Shown here piece by piece: positions 29,549 to 39,199 of a stretch of 64,000 nt of DNA; the first letter of the stretch is position 1, and every line of letters starts with the position of its first letter. Source of the DNA: Duganella flavida (GTDB lineage: Bacteria; Pseudomonadota; Gammaproteobacteria; Burkholderiales; Burkholderiaceae_D); NCBI RefSeq assembly GCF_009857445.1, contig NZ_WWCN01000003.1:434001-498000 (forward strand), in the 5' to 3' direction. The translations under genes and the position numbers were made by a program. The notes beneath the pieces are model-generated. The model was not told the origin of the DNA, did no database searches, and saw nothing but the letters and a program-made list of their open reading frames with translations.

Positions 29549-30765
29549 CAGTACAATAACTCGCTAAACGGTATAAATCGAACCATGTCGCCGGCGTTGA
29601 TAACCTGCCCCGGTGGATTGTCGATCAGGCCGTCGCCCCACACCGTAGATGTCAGCACGCCAGAACTCTGGTTACGGAACAGCTCCACACCGCCGTTATC
29701 GTTGATGCGGGCGCGCAGGAATTCGTTACGTTTATCGGCTTTCGACCAGCTGAAATCGGCGCGCATATTGAAAGCACGCGGCGCAATCGGCCCTTCCACG
29801 CCCTGCAGGCGCAGGATGAACGGACGTACAAACAGCAGGAAGGTCACAAAGCTCGATACCGGATTGCCCGGCAGGCCGATAAAGAACGCCTGCTGCACCT
29901 CGCCGAACGCCAGCGGCTTGCCCGGCTTGACGGCGATCTGCCACATATTCAACTTGCCCTCGGCTTCCACTGCAGGCTTGATATGGTCTTCCTCACCAAC
30001 CGACACGCCGCCCGAAGTGATAATCAAATCATGGCCCTGCGCCGACTGGCGCAGCACAGAGCGCGTAGCCTCCAGCGAATCCGGCACGATGCCGAAATCA
30101 GTGATCTCGCAGCCGAGATTTTCCAGCAGCGCGCGCAGCGTGAAGCGGTTAGAGTTGTAGATGGCGCCCGGCGCCAACGGCTCGCCCGGCATGGTCAGCT
30201 CGTCGCCGGTAAAGAACACGGCCACGCGCAGCTTGCGCTTGACCGGCAGCTCGGCCAGGCCGACAGATGCGGCCAAGCCCAGTTCCTGGCTACGCAAGCG
30301 CGTACCCGCTGGCAGAATCACGCTGCCGCTGGTGATGTCCTCACCCGCCCGGCGTACCCACTCACCGGATTTAGGCACGTGCTTGATGGTGACCACATCG
30401 CCAGCCAGCTCGCACTGTTCCTGCATAACGACAGCGTCCGCACCTTCCGGAATCATGGCCCCGGTGAAGATGCGCGCCGCAGTCCCCGGCTGCAAAGGCT
30501 GCGGCACATGGCCGGCCGGGATGCGCTGCGATACTTTCAGCGCCGCGCTGCCGCTGACGCAATCGGCGGCACGCACCGCGTAGCCGTCCATCTGGGTATT
30601 GTCCGCGCCCGGCACGTTCATGCCGGAAGCCTGCGCCGTTGCCAGCACGCGGCCATTGGCAGACAGCGACGGAATCACTTCGGCGTCCGCCACTGGACGC
30701 GCAGCGTCCAGCATGAACGTCATCGCTTCGCTGACCGACAACATCGGCTTGCGCGGCTCGTTCAT
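29548..30765 (-). CDS. moeA: Molybdopterin molybdenumtransferase MoeA
   Basis: 405 residues, the normal MoeA length. Visible motifs: the DNTQMDGYA segment near the N-terminus, the MoCF-biosynthesis motif TSGGVSVGEEDH, and GLPGNPVSSFVTF. It inserts molybdate into adenylated molybdopterin in the cytosol. The ATG overlaps the thrC stop by one base (TAATG), so thrC-moeA-moaD is one operon, an arrangement seen in Burkholderiales rather than functionally required. Confidence 0.95.
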   Translation of the reverse strand: MNEPRKPMLSVSEAMTFMLDAARPVADAEVIPSLSANGRVLATAQASGMNVPGADNTQMDGYAVRAADCVSGSAALKVSQRIPAGHVPQPLQPGTAARIFTGAMIPEGADAVVMQEQCELAGDVVTIKHVPKSGEWVRRAGEDITSGSVILPAGTRLRSQELGLAASVGLAELPVKRKLRVAVFFTGDELTMPGEPLAPGAIYNSNRFTLRALLENLGCEITDFGIVPDSLEATRSVLRQSAQGHDLIITSGGVSVGEEDHIKPAVEAEGKLNMWQIAVKPGKPLAFGEVQQAFFIGLPGNPVSSFVTFLLFVRPFILRLQGVEGPIAPRAFNMRADFSWSKADKRNEFLRARINDNGGVELFRNQSSGVLTSTVWGDGLIDNPPGQVINAGDMVRFIPFSELLY

Positions 30766-32243
30766 TACAGCCCCGTGTTGGAAGCGATGTACGCCTTCAT
30801 GGCCGCGACATCAGGTTTCATTACAACGAACTTCTGCGGCAGGTCTTCGATGTTCTCAAAGCCTTCCGGACGCTCGGCGTCTTCGCCCAGCGCTTCCAGG
30901 ATGGTTTCGTTGAACTTGGCCGCCAGCGCGGTTTCCAGCACGATCATGGTCACGCCAGGTTCCAGGTTTTCCTTGGCGACCTTGATGCCGTCAGCGGTGT
31001 GGGTGTCGATCACGATGCCGTAATCGTCGGCCACGTCGCGGATGGTGTTCACGCGGTCGTCGTGGGTCGACTTGCCGGATTTGAAGCCGTAGTTAGCCAC
31101 CAGTTTGAACTCGTCGCCATCGCTGCCCGGTTTGCCCGACAGATCGAAGCCGCCGTCGGTGTCCACTTTCTGAAAAAGTGCGCGGGTGCGGTCGCTGTCG
31201 CGGCCTACCAGGTCGTAGATGAAGCGCTCGAAATTGGACGCTTTCGAGATATCCATCGACGGGCTGCTGGTGTGATAGGTCTCGGCCGATTTGCGCACGC
31301 GGTACACGCCGGTGCGGAAGAATTCATCCAGCACATCGTTCTCGTTGGTGGCTGCCACCAGTTTGTCGATCGGGAGGCCCATCATGCGGGCGATATGGCC
31401 GGCGCAGATGTTACCGAAGTTACCCGATGGGACGGTGAACGACACCTTCTGATCGTTCGATGTGGTGGCCGACAGATAGCCACGGAAGTAGTACACCACC
31501 TGCGCAACAACGCGCGCCCAGTTGATCGAATTGACGGTGCCGATTTTGTACTTGGCCTTGAATTCCAGGTCGTTCGACACGGCTTTGACCATGTCTTGCG
31601 CATCATCGAACACGCCTTCGATGGCGATGTTGTAGATGTTCGGGTCCTGCAGCGAGAACATTTGCGCGGTCTGGAAGGCGCTCATTTTTTTGTGCGGCGA
31701 CAGCATGAAGACACGGATGCCCTTCTTGCCGCGCATTGCGTATTCGGCGGCGCTGCCGGTGTCGCCCGAGGTGGCGCCGAAGATGTTCAGTTCCGCGTTT
31801 TGCTTGGCCAGCGCGTATTCAAACAGGTTACCCAGCAGCTGCATGGCCATATCTTTAAAGGCCAGGGTCGGACCATTGGACAGCGCTTGCAGTACCAGCT
31901 TGGTACCGTTCTCGCCTTCTTCCAGTACGCGCAGTGGCGTAATCTGGGTGGCTTTTTCGCCGGCGCGAACGTTTTTGTAGACTTCCTTGGTGTAGGTCTT
32001 GGCAGTCAGCGCGCGCAGGTCGGCTTCCGGAATATCGGTCGCGAACTTCTTTAGAATCTCGAACGCCAGGTCGGCGTAGGACAGCTGGCGCCATGCATCC
32101 AGCTCAGCGCCGGTCACCTGCGGGTAGGCGGCCGGCAGGAACAGGCCACCGTCAGCGGCGAGGCCGCCCAGCAGAATGTCGGAGAATTGTTGGGAAGACG
32201 AAGCGGCAGCCGACGACGCGGCGCGAGTAGACACGTATTGCAT
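30765..32243 (-). CDS. thrC: Threonine synthase
   Basis: 492 residues, the long class of PLP-dependent threonine synthases. The PLP Lys is Lys130 in GPTLAFKDMA; the phosphate-binding loop is VPSGNFGNICAG. It converts O-phosphohomoserine to threonine. A perfect -10 TATAAT (32296-32301, minus strand) lies 53 bases upstream of the start. In relatives the homoserine dehydrogenase gene usually precedes thrC; here the upstream neighbour is a divergent c-di-GMP gene, so thrC starts its own operon with moeA and moaD. Confidence 0.96.
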   Translation of the reverse strand: MQYVSTRAASSAAASSSQQFSDILLGGLAADGGLFLPAAYPQVTGAELDAWRQLSYADLAFEILKKFATDIPEADLRALTAKTYTKEVYKNVRAGEKATQITPLRVLEEGENGTKLVLQALSNGPTLAFKDMAMQLLGNLFEYALAKQNAELNIFGATSGDTGSAAEYAMRGKKGIRVFMLSPHKKMSAFQTAQMFSLQDPNIYNIAIEGVFDDAQDMVKAVSNDLEFKAKYKIGTVNSINWARVVAQVVYYFRGYLSATTSNDQKVSFTVPSGNFGNICAGHIARMMGLPIDKLVAATNENDVLDEFFRTGVYRVRKSAETYHTSSPSMDISKASNFERFIYDLVGRDSDRTRALFQKVDTDGGFDLSGKPGSDGDEFKLVANYGFKSGKSTHDDRVNTIRDVADDYGIVIDTHTADGIKVAKENLEPGVTMIVLETALAAKFNETILEALGEDAERPEGFENIEDLPQKFVVMKPDVAAMKAYIASNTGL

Positions 32244-32295
32244 AAATGAGAAAAAATTCCAGTTGAGCTGCAGGACGGTACAAAGGCGAGCGGCT

Positions 32296-32325
32296 ATTAT
32301 AGTGCGCCGCGCGAATTCCGGTGAA
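32296..32325 (-). promoter_or_regulatory. Candidate sigma-70 promoter of the thrC-moeA-moaD operon
   Basis: On the minus strand a perfect TATAAT (-10, 32296-32301) is preceded by TTCACC (-35, 32320-32325) with an 18-base spacer. Confidence 0.5.
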
Positions 32326-32387
32326 ATTCACGTTGTTTTATGGTCATGACGTATACTGTTAGCCTCCGCATTTCGCCATACAACGCC

Positions 32388-34961
32388 ATGAAGTCACTGC
32401 CGCAACCCCGATTTACCAGCTACCTGTGGGCCTGCTCCGCCACATTGCTGCTGGTGGCTGCGGCTTTCATGTTTTACGTCTGGACCGAAAAACGCATCGA
32501 CCGCGCCAATGAGCTGCGCTACGCCTCACATAACCTGGTTGAAGAACTGCGCCAATCTTCCGATGATTTGAGCCGCATGGCACGCACCTACGTGGCCACC
32601 GGCGACCCGCAGTATCGCAAGAACTACCAAGAGATCATCGACATTCGCGACGGCCGCGCCGCACGCCCGCAAGACTACGAAAATGTCTACTGGGACCTGG
32701 TACTGGCCAATGGCCCGCGTCCGCGCGCCAACGGCGGGACCGTCTCCTTGATGCAGCTGCTGCGCGAAGCGCGCCTGGCACCGGACGAACTGGCGCTGCT
32801 GGCCGCCGCCAAGAACGAATCGGACAAACTGGTGGCAGTGGAACTGGCCGCGATGGACCTGCGCGCAGGCGGCGACACGGAACGCGCCACCGCTATGCTG
32901 CACGACGCGGCCTACCACCAGACCAAGGCCTACATCATGCGGCCTATCGGTGAAGTCAACGAAAACGTCGAGCGCCGCACTCGCCTACAGGTGGAGGAGA
33001 CTGCACTGGACGCCAACCTGGCGCGCGCCATCTTCATGCTGAGCGGCGTCGTGCTGGTGATGCTGGTATGGCGCGCCAAGCGCCGCCTCGATGCGGAACG
33101 CCTGCAAGCAGTCGAACGCACCCAGCGCATCAGCCGCCTGTACTCCGCCCTTAGCCAGTGTAATCAGGCGATTGTGCGCAGTCATTCGGAGGCCGAACTG
33201 TTCGAACGGATATGCCGCGATGTGGTGGACTACGGTGGCATGGCGATGGCGTGGATAGGCCTGATCGACCGCGACACCAAGCGCATTACAGTGGCGACCT
33301 CGCACGGCGTCGGTATGGAATACCTCGATGCGCTGGAAGTCTCGCTGAATGCGGCATCGCCCGAGGGACGCGGCCCGATCGGCCTGTCCTATCACAGCGG
33401 CCAGCCTTACTGGTGCCAGGATTATCAGCACGCGCCGGAGACGGCGCACTGGCACACACACGGTGAGCGCTATGGCTGGGCATCGTCGGCAGCCATCCCG
33501 CTGCGCCGCGACGGCGAGATTATCGGATTCTTCGCGCCCTACTCCAGCGCCATCAACGCCTTCGACGAGGATGTGCGCCAGCTATTGAAGGAAATGACGC
33601 TCGATATCGAGTTCGCGCTGAAGAACTTCGACCGCGAAGCGGTGCGCCAGCAGGCCGACCAGCGCGTCCACTACCTCGCGCATTACGACGTGCTGACTGG
33701 CTTGCCGAACCGCTCGCAATTGCACCAGCGTGCGCGCCAACTGCTGGAACAAGCGCGCGCCAGCCGCGCACCGGCGGCCCTGTTAATGCTGGACCTCGAT
33801 CACTTCAAGGACATCAACGACTCGCTCGGCCACACCGTCGGCGACGCACTACTGGCAGAACTGGCGCTACGCCTGAGCAGCTGCCTGCGCGACGGCGACA
33901 TGGTGGCGCGCCTCGGCGGCGACGAATTCATTTTTGTGATGCGCAACTTAAGCAGCAGCGAGACCAGCGACGTGGCACGCAAACTGCTCGACATCATCGG
34001 CCAGTCTTACACCGTCGGTCCGCACGACTTGCGCGTCTCGGCTTCCATCGGCATCTCCATGTACCCGGACGATGGCCACGATGTGGAGACGCTGTTGCAG
34101 CGCGCGGACGCCGCCATGTACCAAGTCAAACGCGCCGGCCGCCACGATTTCCGCTTCTTCACCGCCGCCATGCAGCAGCGCGCGGCGCGCCACCTGCAAC
34201 TGGTAAACGCGCTGCGCTACGCCCTGGAACGCCAGCAGCTACACGTCGTGTACCAGCCGCAGGTATCGCTGAAAACCGGCCGCATCGTCGGCGCCGAAGC
34301 ACTGCTGCGCTGGACCGCCCCGGAACTGGGCGCAGTATCGCCTGCCGAATTCATTCCGGCCGCAGAGGAAAGCGGTTTGATTATACCGATCGGCGACTGG
34401 GTGCTGCGCCAGGCCGTACGGCAGGCGCGCCAGTGGCTGGACGACGGCTTGCCGCCGCTGGTGATGGCGGTGAATTTGTCGGCAGTGCAGTTCCGCGCGG
34501 CCGATTTGCCGCACCAGGTGTCGCAGATCCTGTACGAGGAAGGCCTGCCGCCGGAGTATCTGGAGCTGGAATTGACGGAGGGCGTGGCGGTGCAGGATCC
34601 GCAAGGCGCCATCGCCACCATGAATGCGCTGCACGATCGCGGCATCCGCATGTCGATCGACGATTTCGGCACTGGCTTCTCGTCGCTTAGCCATCTGAAA
34701 AAATTCAAGGTCTACAAACTGAAGATCGACCAATCCTTCGTGCGCGACATCAGCACCGACGCCGAGGACAAGGCCATCGTCAGCGCCATCATCAACATGG
34801 CGCGCAGCTTGGGGCTGACGACGATTGCGGAAGGTGTGGAGACGGTGGAGCAGCTGGAATTCCTGCGCGAGCAGCTATGCGACGAGATGCAGGGCTATCA
34901 CATCTCCAAGCCGCTGCCGCCGCAGGAATTTGAGGCGCTGCTTAGCAAGCAGCGTGATTGA
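32388..34961 (+). CDS. Membrane-bound GAF-GGDEF-EAL c-di-GMP signalling protein
   Basis: 857 residues from the ATG at 32388; an upstream in-frame ATG at 32340 would add 16 residues but overlaps a TATACT promoter-like element. Order: transmembrane helix (about 12-32), periplasmic helical sensor region (about 33-215), second transmembrane helix (about 216-236), GAF-like domain (about 260-410), GGDEF domain with intact LGGDEF near 510, and EAL domain with AEALLRW near 636. Both catalytic signatures and the downstream EAL residues (ELTE, IDDFGTGFSSL, KIDQSFV) are intact. It may make or degrade c-di-GMP; the ligand is unknown. It overlaps sdaA tail to tail by 20 bases. Confidence 0.9.
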   Translation: MKSLPQPRFTSYLWACSATLLLVAAAFMFYVWTEKRIDRANELRYASHNLVEELRQSSDDLSRMARTYVATGDPQYRKNYQEIIDIRDGRAARPQDYENVYWDLVLANGPRPRANGGTVSLMQLLREARLAPDELALLAAAKNESDKLVAVELAAMDLRAGGDTERATAMLHDAAYHQTKAYIMRPIGEVNENVERRTRLQVEETALDANLARAIFMLSGVVLVMLVWRAKRRLDAERLQAVERTQRISRLYSALSQCNQAIVRSHSEAELFERICRDVVDYGGMAMAWIGLIDRDTKRITVATSHGVGMEYLDALEVSLNAASPEGRGPIGLSYHSGQPYWCQDYQHAPETAHWHTHGERYGWASSAAIPLRRDGEIIGFFAPYSSAINAFDEDVRQLLKEMTLDIEFALKNFDREAVRQQADQRVHYLAHYDVLTGLPNRSQLHQRARQLLEQARASRAPAALLMLDLDHFKDINDSLGHTVGDALLAELALRLSSCLRDGDMVARLGGDEFIFVMRNLSSSETSDVARKLLDIIGQSYTVGPHDLRVSASIGISMYPDDGHDVETLLQRADAAMYQVKRAGRHDFRFFTAAMQQRAARHLQLVNALRYALERQQLHVVYQPQVSLKTGRIVGAEALLRWTAPELGAVSPAEFIPAAEESGLIIPIGDWVLRQAVRQARQWLDDGLPPLVMAVNLSAVQFRAADLPHQVSQILYEEGLPPEYLELELTEGVAVQDPQGAIATMNALHDRGIRMSIDDFGTGFSSLSHLKKFKVYKLKIDQSFVRDISTDAEDKAIVSAIINMARSLGLTTIAEGVETVEQLEFLREQLCDEMQGYHISKPLPPQEFEALLSKQRD

Positions 34962-36321
34962 CGGTGATCACGTGAATCGCCAGGCCACCCAAGGAGGTTT
35001 CCTTGTACTTGGCCTGCATGTCGGCGCCAGTCTGGCGCATGGTTTCGATCACTTCATCGAGGCTGACGAAGTGAGTGCCGTCGCCTTTTAACGCCAGCGA
35101 CGCCGCGGTAATCGCCTTCACCGCGCCCATGCCGTTACGTTCGATGCACGGGATCTGCACCAAGCCGCCGATCGGATCGCAGGTCATACCCAGATGGTGT
35201 TCGATGCCGATTTCCGCAGCGTTCTCGATCTGGCCATTGCTGCCGCCCAGCGCAGCCACCAAACCAGCAGCAGCCATTGCACACGCCACGCCGACTTCAC
35301 CCTGGCAGCCAATTTCCGCACCAGAGATGGAGGCGTTACGCTTGCACAGCATGCCGATGGCCGCAGCCGTCAGCATGAAATTGCGGATGCCGGTAACTGG
35401 GTCGCTCGGTTTGCAGTCTTCCGCGTAGTAACGCAGCACCGCCGGGATGATACCGGCCGCACCGTTGGTCGGCGCCGTGACCACGCGGCCACCAGCGGCA
35501 TTTTCCTCGTTGACCGCCATCGCGTACAGGCTAACCTGATGCAGCGCGTCGTGCGGTAAGCTATTCGGATTGGCGACGTTGGCTTGCGCCTGCGTCCACA
35601 GGCTGGCGGCGCGGCGCTTGACGTTCAAGCCGCCCGGCAGCTGGCCTGGCGTTTCCAGTCCTTGCACGATGCAGTCGCGCATCACATGCCAGATCTTGTC
35701 GATGCCAGCGTTCAGCACATCGTCGCTGATGCGCGCACACTCGTTCGCGCGCAGCATTTGCGGGATGGTCAGGCCGCTGCGCACGCCGTGCGCCAGCAGT
35801 TCGTCCATGGTGCCGAATGGGTAAGGCACGGCGACGCTATCTGCCGCCGCAGTGGCTTCCTCGCCCTCCTCGCGGATAAAGCCACCGCCCACCGAGTAGT
35901 AGACTTTGGACACGGTGCGACCATCCTTGCGGGTCAGCGTGAAACGCATGCCGTTCGGGTGCTCAGGCAGCGATTCGGCCATGTGGAATACCAGGTTGGT
36001 CCCGCGCTTGAATGGCACCGCGTGCGCGCCGAGCAGCTTCAGTTGGCCCGCCGCTTCGGCGTTGGCCAGTTGCTGATCCACGCTGGTCGGCACCACGTCT
36101 TGCGGCGTTTCGCCCATCAGGCCAAGCAGCACGGCTTTGTCGGTGGCGTGGCCAATACCAGTCAGGGCCAGCGAGCCATACAGCTCGGCCTTGACTTCGG
36201 TCACGTCGTCGAGGGGAGCGTTATCCAGCAAGAAGCGGCGCGCAGCCACCATCGGGCCCACCGTGTGCGAGCTCGAAGGTCCAATGCCGATCTTGAACAG
36301 ATCAAATACGCTCATGTCCAT
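34942..36321 (-). CDS. sdaA: L-serine ammonia-lyase (Fe-S serine deaminase)
   Basis: 459 residues with the SDH beta and alpha domains fused, as in E. coli SdaA. The N-terminal [17 protein letters not shown] motif and the C-terminal cysteines in GMTCDPIGG and IPCIERNG (iron-sulfur ligands) are visible. It converts L-serine to pyruvate and ammonia in the cytosol. The ATG (36321) overlaps the stop of the upstream dehydrogenase gene by one base, so it is the last gene of the kbl-dehydrogenase-sdaA unit. Together these genes take threonine through glycine, and (with unlinked GlyA) serine, to pyruvate. Confidence 0.95.
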   Translation of the reverse strand: MDMSVFDLFKIGIGPSSSHTVGPMVAARRFLLDNAPLDDVTEVKAELYGSLALTGIGHATDKAVLLGLMGETPQDVVPTSVDQQLANAEAAGQLKLLGAHAVPFKRGTNLVFHMAESLPEHPNGMRFTLTRKDGRTVSKVYYSVGGGFIREEGEEATAAADSVAVPYPFGTMDELLAHGVRSGLTIPQMLRANECARISDDVLNAGIDKIWHVMRDCIVQGLETPGQLPGGLNVKRRAASLWTQAQANVANPNSLPHDALHQVSLYAMAVNEENAAGGRVVTAPTNGAAGIIPAVLRYYAEDCKPSDPVTGIRNFMLTAAAIGMLCKRNASISGAEIGCQGEVGVACAMAAAGLVAALGGSNGQIENAAEIGIEHHLGMTCDPIGGLVQIPCIERNGMGAVKAITAASLALKGDGTHFVSLDEVIETMRQTGADMQAKYKETSLGGLAIHVITVNHAAC

Positions 36322-37289
36322 CAGGCGGCCTTCCCGAGGTTGACGTCGATATTGGCCAGCATGTCCGCTACCATTTCTTCCACGCCGACGCGCGCTTTCC
36401 AGCCCCAGTCGGCGGTGGCGGTGGCATCGTCCAGGCTTTGCGGCCAGGTGTCGGCGATGGCTTGGCGGCTATCCGGCTTGTAAGCGATCTTAAAGTCAGG
36501 CACCTTGCGGGTGATGGCTTCTGCCAGCTGCGCCGGATTGAACGAAACGCCCGCCACGTTGTAAGAGGAGCGGACTTTCACCTGCTCCACCGGCGCGTCC
36601 ATCAACTCGATGGTGGCACGGATGGCGTCCGGCATATAGATCATCGGCAGCGTGGTTTGCGGGCCGAGGAAGCATTCATACTGCTCGCCGCGCAGCGCCG
36701 AATGGAAGATCGCAATCGCGTAATCGGTGGTGCCGCCGCCCGGGGGCGACTTGAAGCTGATGATGCCTGGATAGCGGATCGAACGCACATCGACGCCGTA
36801 CTTCAGGAAGTAGTACTCGCACAGGCGCTCGCCGGCCAGCTTGCTGATGCCGTAGATGGTGGTTGGATCCATCACGGTCAGCTGCGGCGTATCGGTTTGC
36901 GGTGTGTTCGGGCCGAAGGCCGCGATTGACGATGGCCAGAAGACTTTCAGCGGCTTGCCGATGACGCCACGTTCACGCGCCACTTCGAGGATGTTCAGCA
37001 GACCGTCCATATTCAGCGTCCACGCCTTCAAGGGCGCAGCTTCGCCGGTGGCCGACAGCATGGCCGCCAGCTGGTACACCTGCGTGATGCCTTCGTCGGT
37101 CACCAGCGCGGCCAAGGCCTGCTTATCCAGCACGTTCAGCGTGATGTAGCGCGCTGCGTTGTACAGGTTAGTGGTACTGACATCGCTGGCGATGACGTTT
37201 TGCTCGCCGTGCTGCGCGGCCAAGGCTTCCACCAGTTCACTGCCGATCTGGCCATTGGCGCCGATAACGAGAATTTTTTGCTGTGTCAT
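36321..37289 (-). CDS. NAD-dependent L-threonine 3-dehydrogenase, short-chain (SDR/epimerase-like) type
   Basis: 322 residues. Rossmann motif GANGQIG at the N-terminus and catalytic Tyr-Lys in YGISK, so it belongs to the extended SDR/UDP-galactose-epimerase-like threonine dehydrogenases known from Cupriavidus and Flavobacterium, not the zinc-dependent E. coli Tdh. It oxidises threonine to 2-amino-3-ketobutyrate, the substrate of the Kbl enzyme encoded just upstream in the same operon. The context supports the substrate strongly. Confidence 0.92.
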   Translation of the reverse strand: MTQQKILVIGANGQIGSELVEALAAQHGEQNVIASDVSTTNLYNAARYITLNVLDKQALAALVTDEGITQVYQLAAMLSATGEAAPLKAWTLNMDGLLNILEVARERGVIGKPLKVFWPSSIAAFGPNTPQTDTPQLTVMDPTTIYGISKLAGERLCEYYFLKYGVDVRSIRYPGIISFKSPPGGGTTDYAIAIFHSALRGEQYECFLGPQTTLPMIYMPDAIRATIELMDAPVEQVKVRSSYNVAGVSFNPAQLAEAITRKVPDFKIAYKPDSRQAIADTWPQSLDDATATADWGWKARVGVEEMVADMLANIDVNLGKAA

Positions 37290-37310
37290 TTGATTATGTC
37301 CTGACGATGA

Positions 37311-38510
37311 TTACTTGAGCAGTCCCAGCTCGTGACCGGCCTGCTCGAATGCTTTTAATACGGTGTCCAGCTGCTCGCGGGTATGAGCAGCAGACAATTG
37401 GACGCGCACGCGCGCCTGGCCCATCGGAACTACAGGGTAGAAGAAGCCGCTGAGCAGCACACCCAGTTCATACATACGCGCCGCAAACTTCTGCGCCACC
37501 GGCGCCTCGAACAACATCACAGGAACCACCGGGTGTGTACCCGGTTTGATGGTGAAGCCGATGCGCTCGATCTCCTTGCGGAAGTATGCGGTGTTTTCGT
37601 GCAGGCGGTCGCGCAGTTCGGTCGACGACGACAGGCGCTCCAGCACTGCCAGCGAGGCGCCGGCAATCGACGGCGCCAGCGTGTTCGAGAACAGGTAAGG
37701 ACGCGACTTCTGGCGCAGCATCTCGATCACTTCCTTGCGGCCGGAGGTGAAGCCGCCCATGGCGCCGCCCAGTGCCTTGCCCAGCGTGCCGGTGATGATG
37801 TCGATCTTGCCGACCACATTGTGGTGTTCGTGCGTGCCGCGGCCAGTCTTGCCCATGAAGCCGGACGCGTGGCATTCGTCGATCATGATCAGCGCGCCGT
37901 ATTTGTCGGCCAGTTCAACGATCTTGTCCAGCTGCGCGATGGTGCCGTCCATCGAGAACACGCCGTCGGTGACGATGATCTTGTGGCGTTTGCCGGATGC
38001 GTCTTGCAGCTGCTTCTCCAGGTCCGCCATGTCATTGTGGGCGTAGCGGAAGCGCGCAGCCTTGCACAGGCGGATGCCGTCGATGATGGAGGCATGATTC
38101 AGTGCATCGGAGATGATGGCGTCGTTCTCGTCGAACAGTGGTTCGAACACACCGCCGTTGGCGTCGAAGGCTGCCGCATACAGTATGGTGTCTTCTGTGC
38201 CGAGGAATTTGGAGATGGCCTGTTCCAGCTGTTTGTGCACGGTCTGGGTGCCGCAGATGAAGCGCACCGACGACAGGCCGTAGCCGAATTTTTCCGTCGC
38301 TTCGATGGAGGCTTGCGCCACCCACTCCTGGCCCGACAGACCCAGGTAGTTGTTGGCGCACATATTAATCAGGGTGCGACCATCATCGCCCACCACTTCC
38401 GAACCCTGGCGCGAAGCGAGTACGCGTTCCGGCTTGTACAGGCCTTGTTCACGCAGATGATCCAGGTTTTGCTGGAGACCGCTGTAGAAGGTGTCTTTTT
38501 GATTGCTCAT
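37311..38510 (-). CDS. kbl: Glycine C-acetyltransferase (2-amino-3-ketobutyrate CoA ligase)
   Basis: 399 residues, a PLP-dependent alpha-oxoamine synthase. The PLP Lys is Lys245 in ITGTLGKALGGAMGG (E. coli Lys244); the DECHASGFMGKTGRGT motif is intact. It cleaves 2-amino-3-ketobutyrate with CoA to glycine and acetyl-CoA. It is the first gene of the threonine catabolic operon, with an AAGGACC Shine-Dalgarno. The divergent XRE-cupin gene and the palindromes at 38549-38577 suggest local control. Confidence 0.96.
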   Translation of the reverse strand: MSNQKDTFYSGLQQNLDHLREQGLYKPERVLASRQGSEVVGDDGRTLINMCANNYLGLSGQEWVAQASIEATEKFGYGLSSVRFICGTQTVHKQLEQAISKFLGTEDTILYAAAFDANGGVFEPLFDENDAIISDALNHASIIDGIRLCKAARFRYAHNDMADLEKQLQDASGKRHKIIVTDGVFSMDGTIAQLDKIVELADKYGALIMIDECHASGFMGKTGRGTHEHHNVVGKIDIITGTLGKALGGAMGGFTSGRKEVIEMLRQKSRPYLFSNTLAPSIAGASLAVLERLSSSTELRDRLHENTAYFRKEIERIGFTIKPGTHPVVPVMLFEAPVAQKFAARMYELGVLLSGFFYPVVPMGQARVRVQLSAAHTREQLDTVLKAFEQAGHELGLLK

Positions 38511-38548
38511 GATGGTCCTTGTATGTGATACGATTTCACGGTCTTATG

Positions 38549-38577
38549 CGAAATTCATTATTTCGAATGCAAATTCG
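38549..38577. promoter_or_regulatory. Two overlapping palindromes, candidate operator for kbl and its regulator
   Basis: CGAAAT-n5-ATTTCG (38549-38565) and CGAAT-n4-ATTCG (38564-38577) are consecutive inverted repeats sharing a central CG, in the 92-base divergent gap between kbl and the XRE-cupin gene. Confidence 0.55.
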
Positions 38578-38602
38578 ATATATTGAATTTTAAAGCGATC
38601 CA

Positions 38603-39199
38603 GTGAACTCCGCAACTCAAACAATGAAAACACCAGTTCCAAATAATGCACCACCAGAAGTTGGCGCCTCCCTGCAGCGCCTACGCCTGGCCCGTGGCCT
38701 GACGCTGGAAGATTTGTCGCGCATTGCCGGCGTCTCCAAGTCCATGTTATCCCAAATCGAGCGCGAGAAAGCCAATCCGACGATTGCCATTACCTGGCGT
38801 CTTGCCAATGCCTTGGGCGTGCAGATTGGCGAGCTGCTGGCGACGGCGCAGCGCGAAACGGAAACCATCCGCGTGATCGACGCCCACGAAACGCCTACCC
38901 TGCCCGGGCTGCACGCCGGCTACGTGTTGCGCATCCTCGGCCCGCTGGAGCTGGCGAGTAAATATGAGTGGTATGAATTGACGCTGTCGCCAGGCGGCGA
39001 ACTGGCCTCGCAAGGCCACGATCCCGGCGCACAAGAGCACCTGACGCTGTTACACGGCTCGGTGGAAGTGGAAGTCGGAAACGACAAGAAGAAGGTCAAG
39101 CTGGGTAGCACGGCGCGCTACCCAGGGGACCAGCAGCACATTATTCGCAACGTTGGCAAAACGGAAGCGAAGGCGCTGCTGGTGGTAATCCACCGCTGA
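38603..39199 (+). CDS. XRE-family transcriptional regulator with C-terminal cupin domain
   Basis: 198 residues from GTG 38603; ATG 38624 (MKTPVPNNAPPEV, 191 residues) is an equally good start and neither has a clear Shine-Dalgarno. The HTH_3 domain (about 27-80) includes LEDLSRIAGVSKSMLSQIER; the C-terminal cupin_2 domain (about 120-195) includes a conserved HGSVEVEVG turn and a late HIIRNVGKTEAKALLVV strand. Such regulators sense small ligands, often amino acids or amines. It is divergent from kbl and probably controls that operon. Its stop abuts the amtB stop with no gap. Confidence 0.88.
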   Translation: MNSATQTMKTPVPNNAPPEVGASLQRLRLARGLTLEDLSRIAGVSKSMLSQIEREKANPTIAITWRLANALGVQIGELLATAQRETETIRVIDAHETPTLPGLHAGYVLRILGPLELASKYEWYELTLSPGGELASQGHDPGAQEHLTLLHGSVEVEVGNDKKKVKLGSTARYPGDQQHIIRNVGKTEAKALLVVIHR

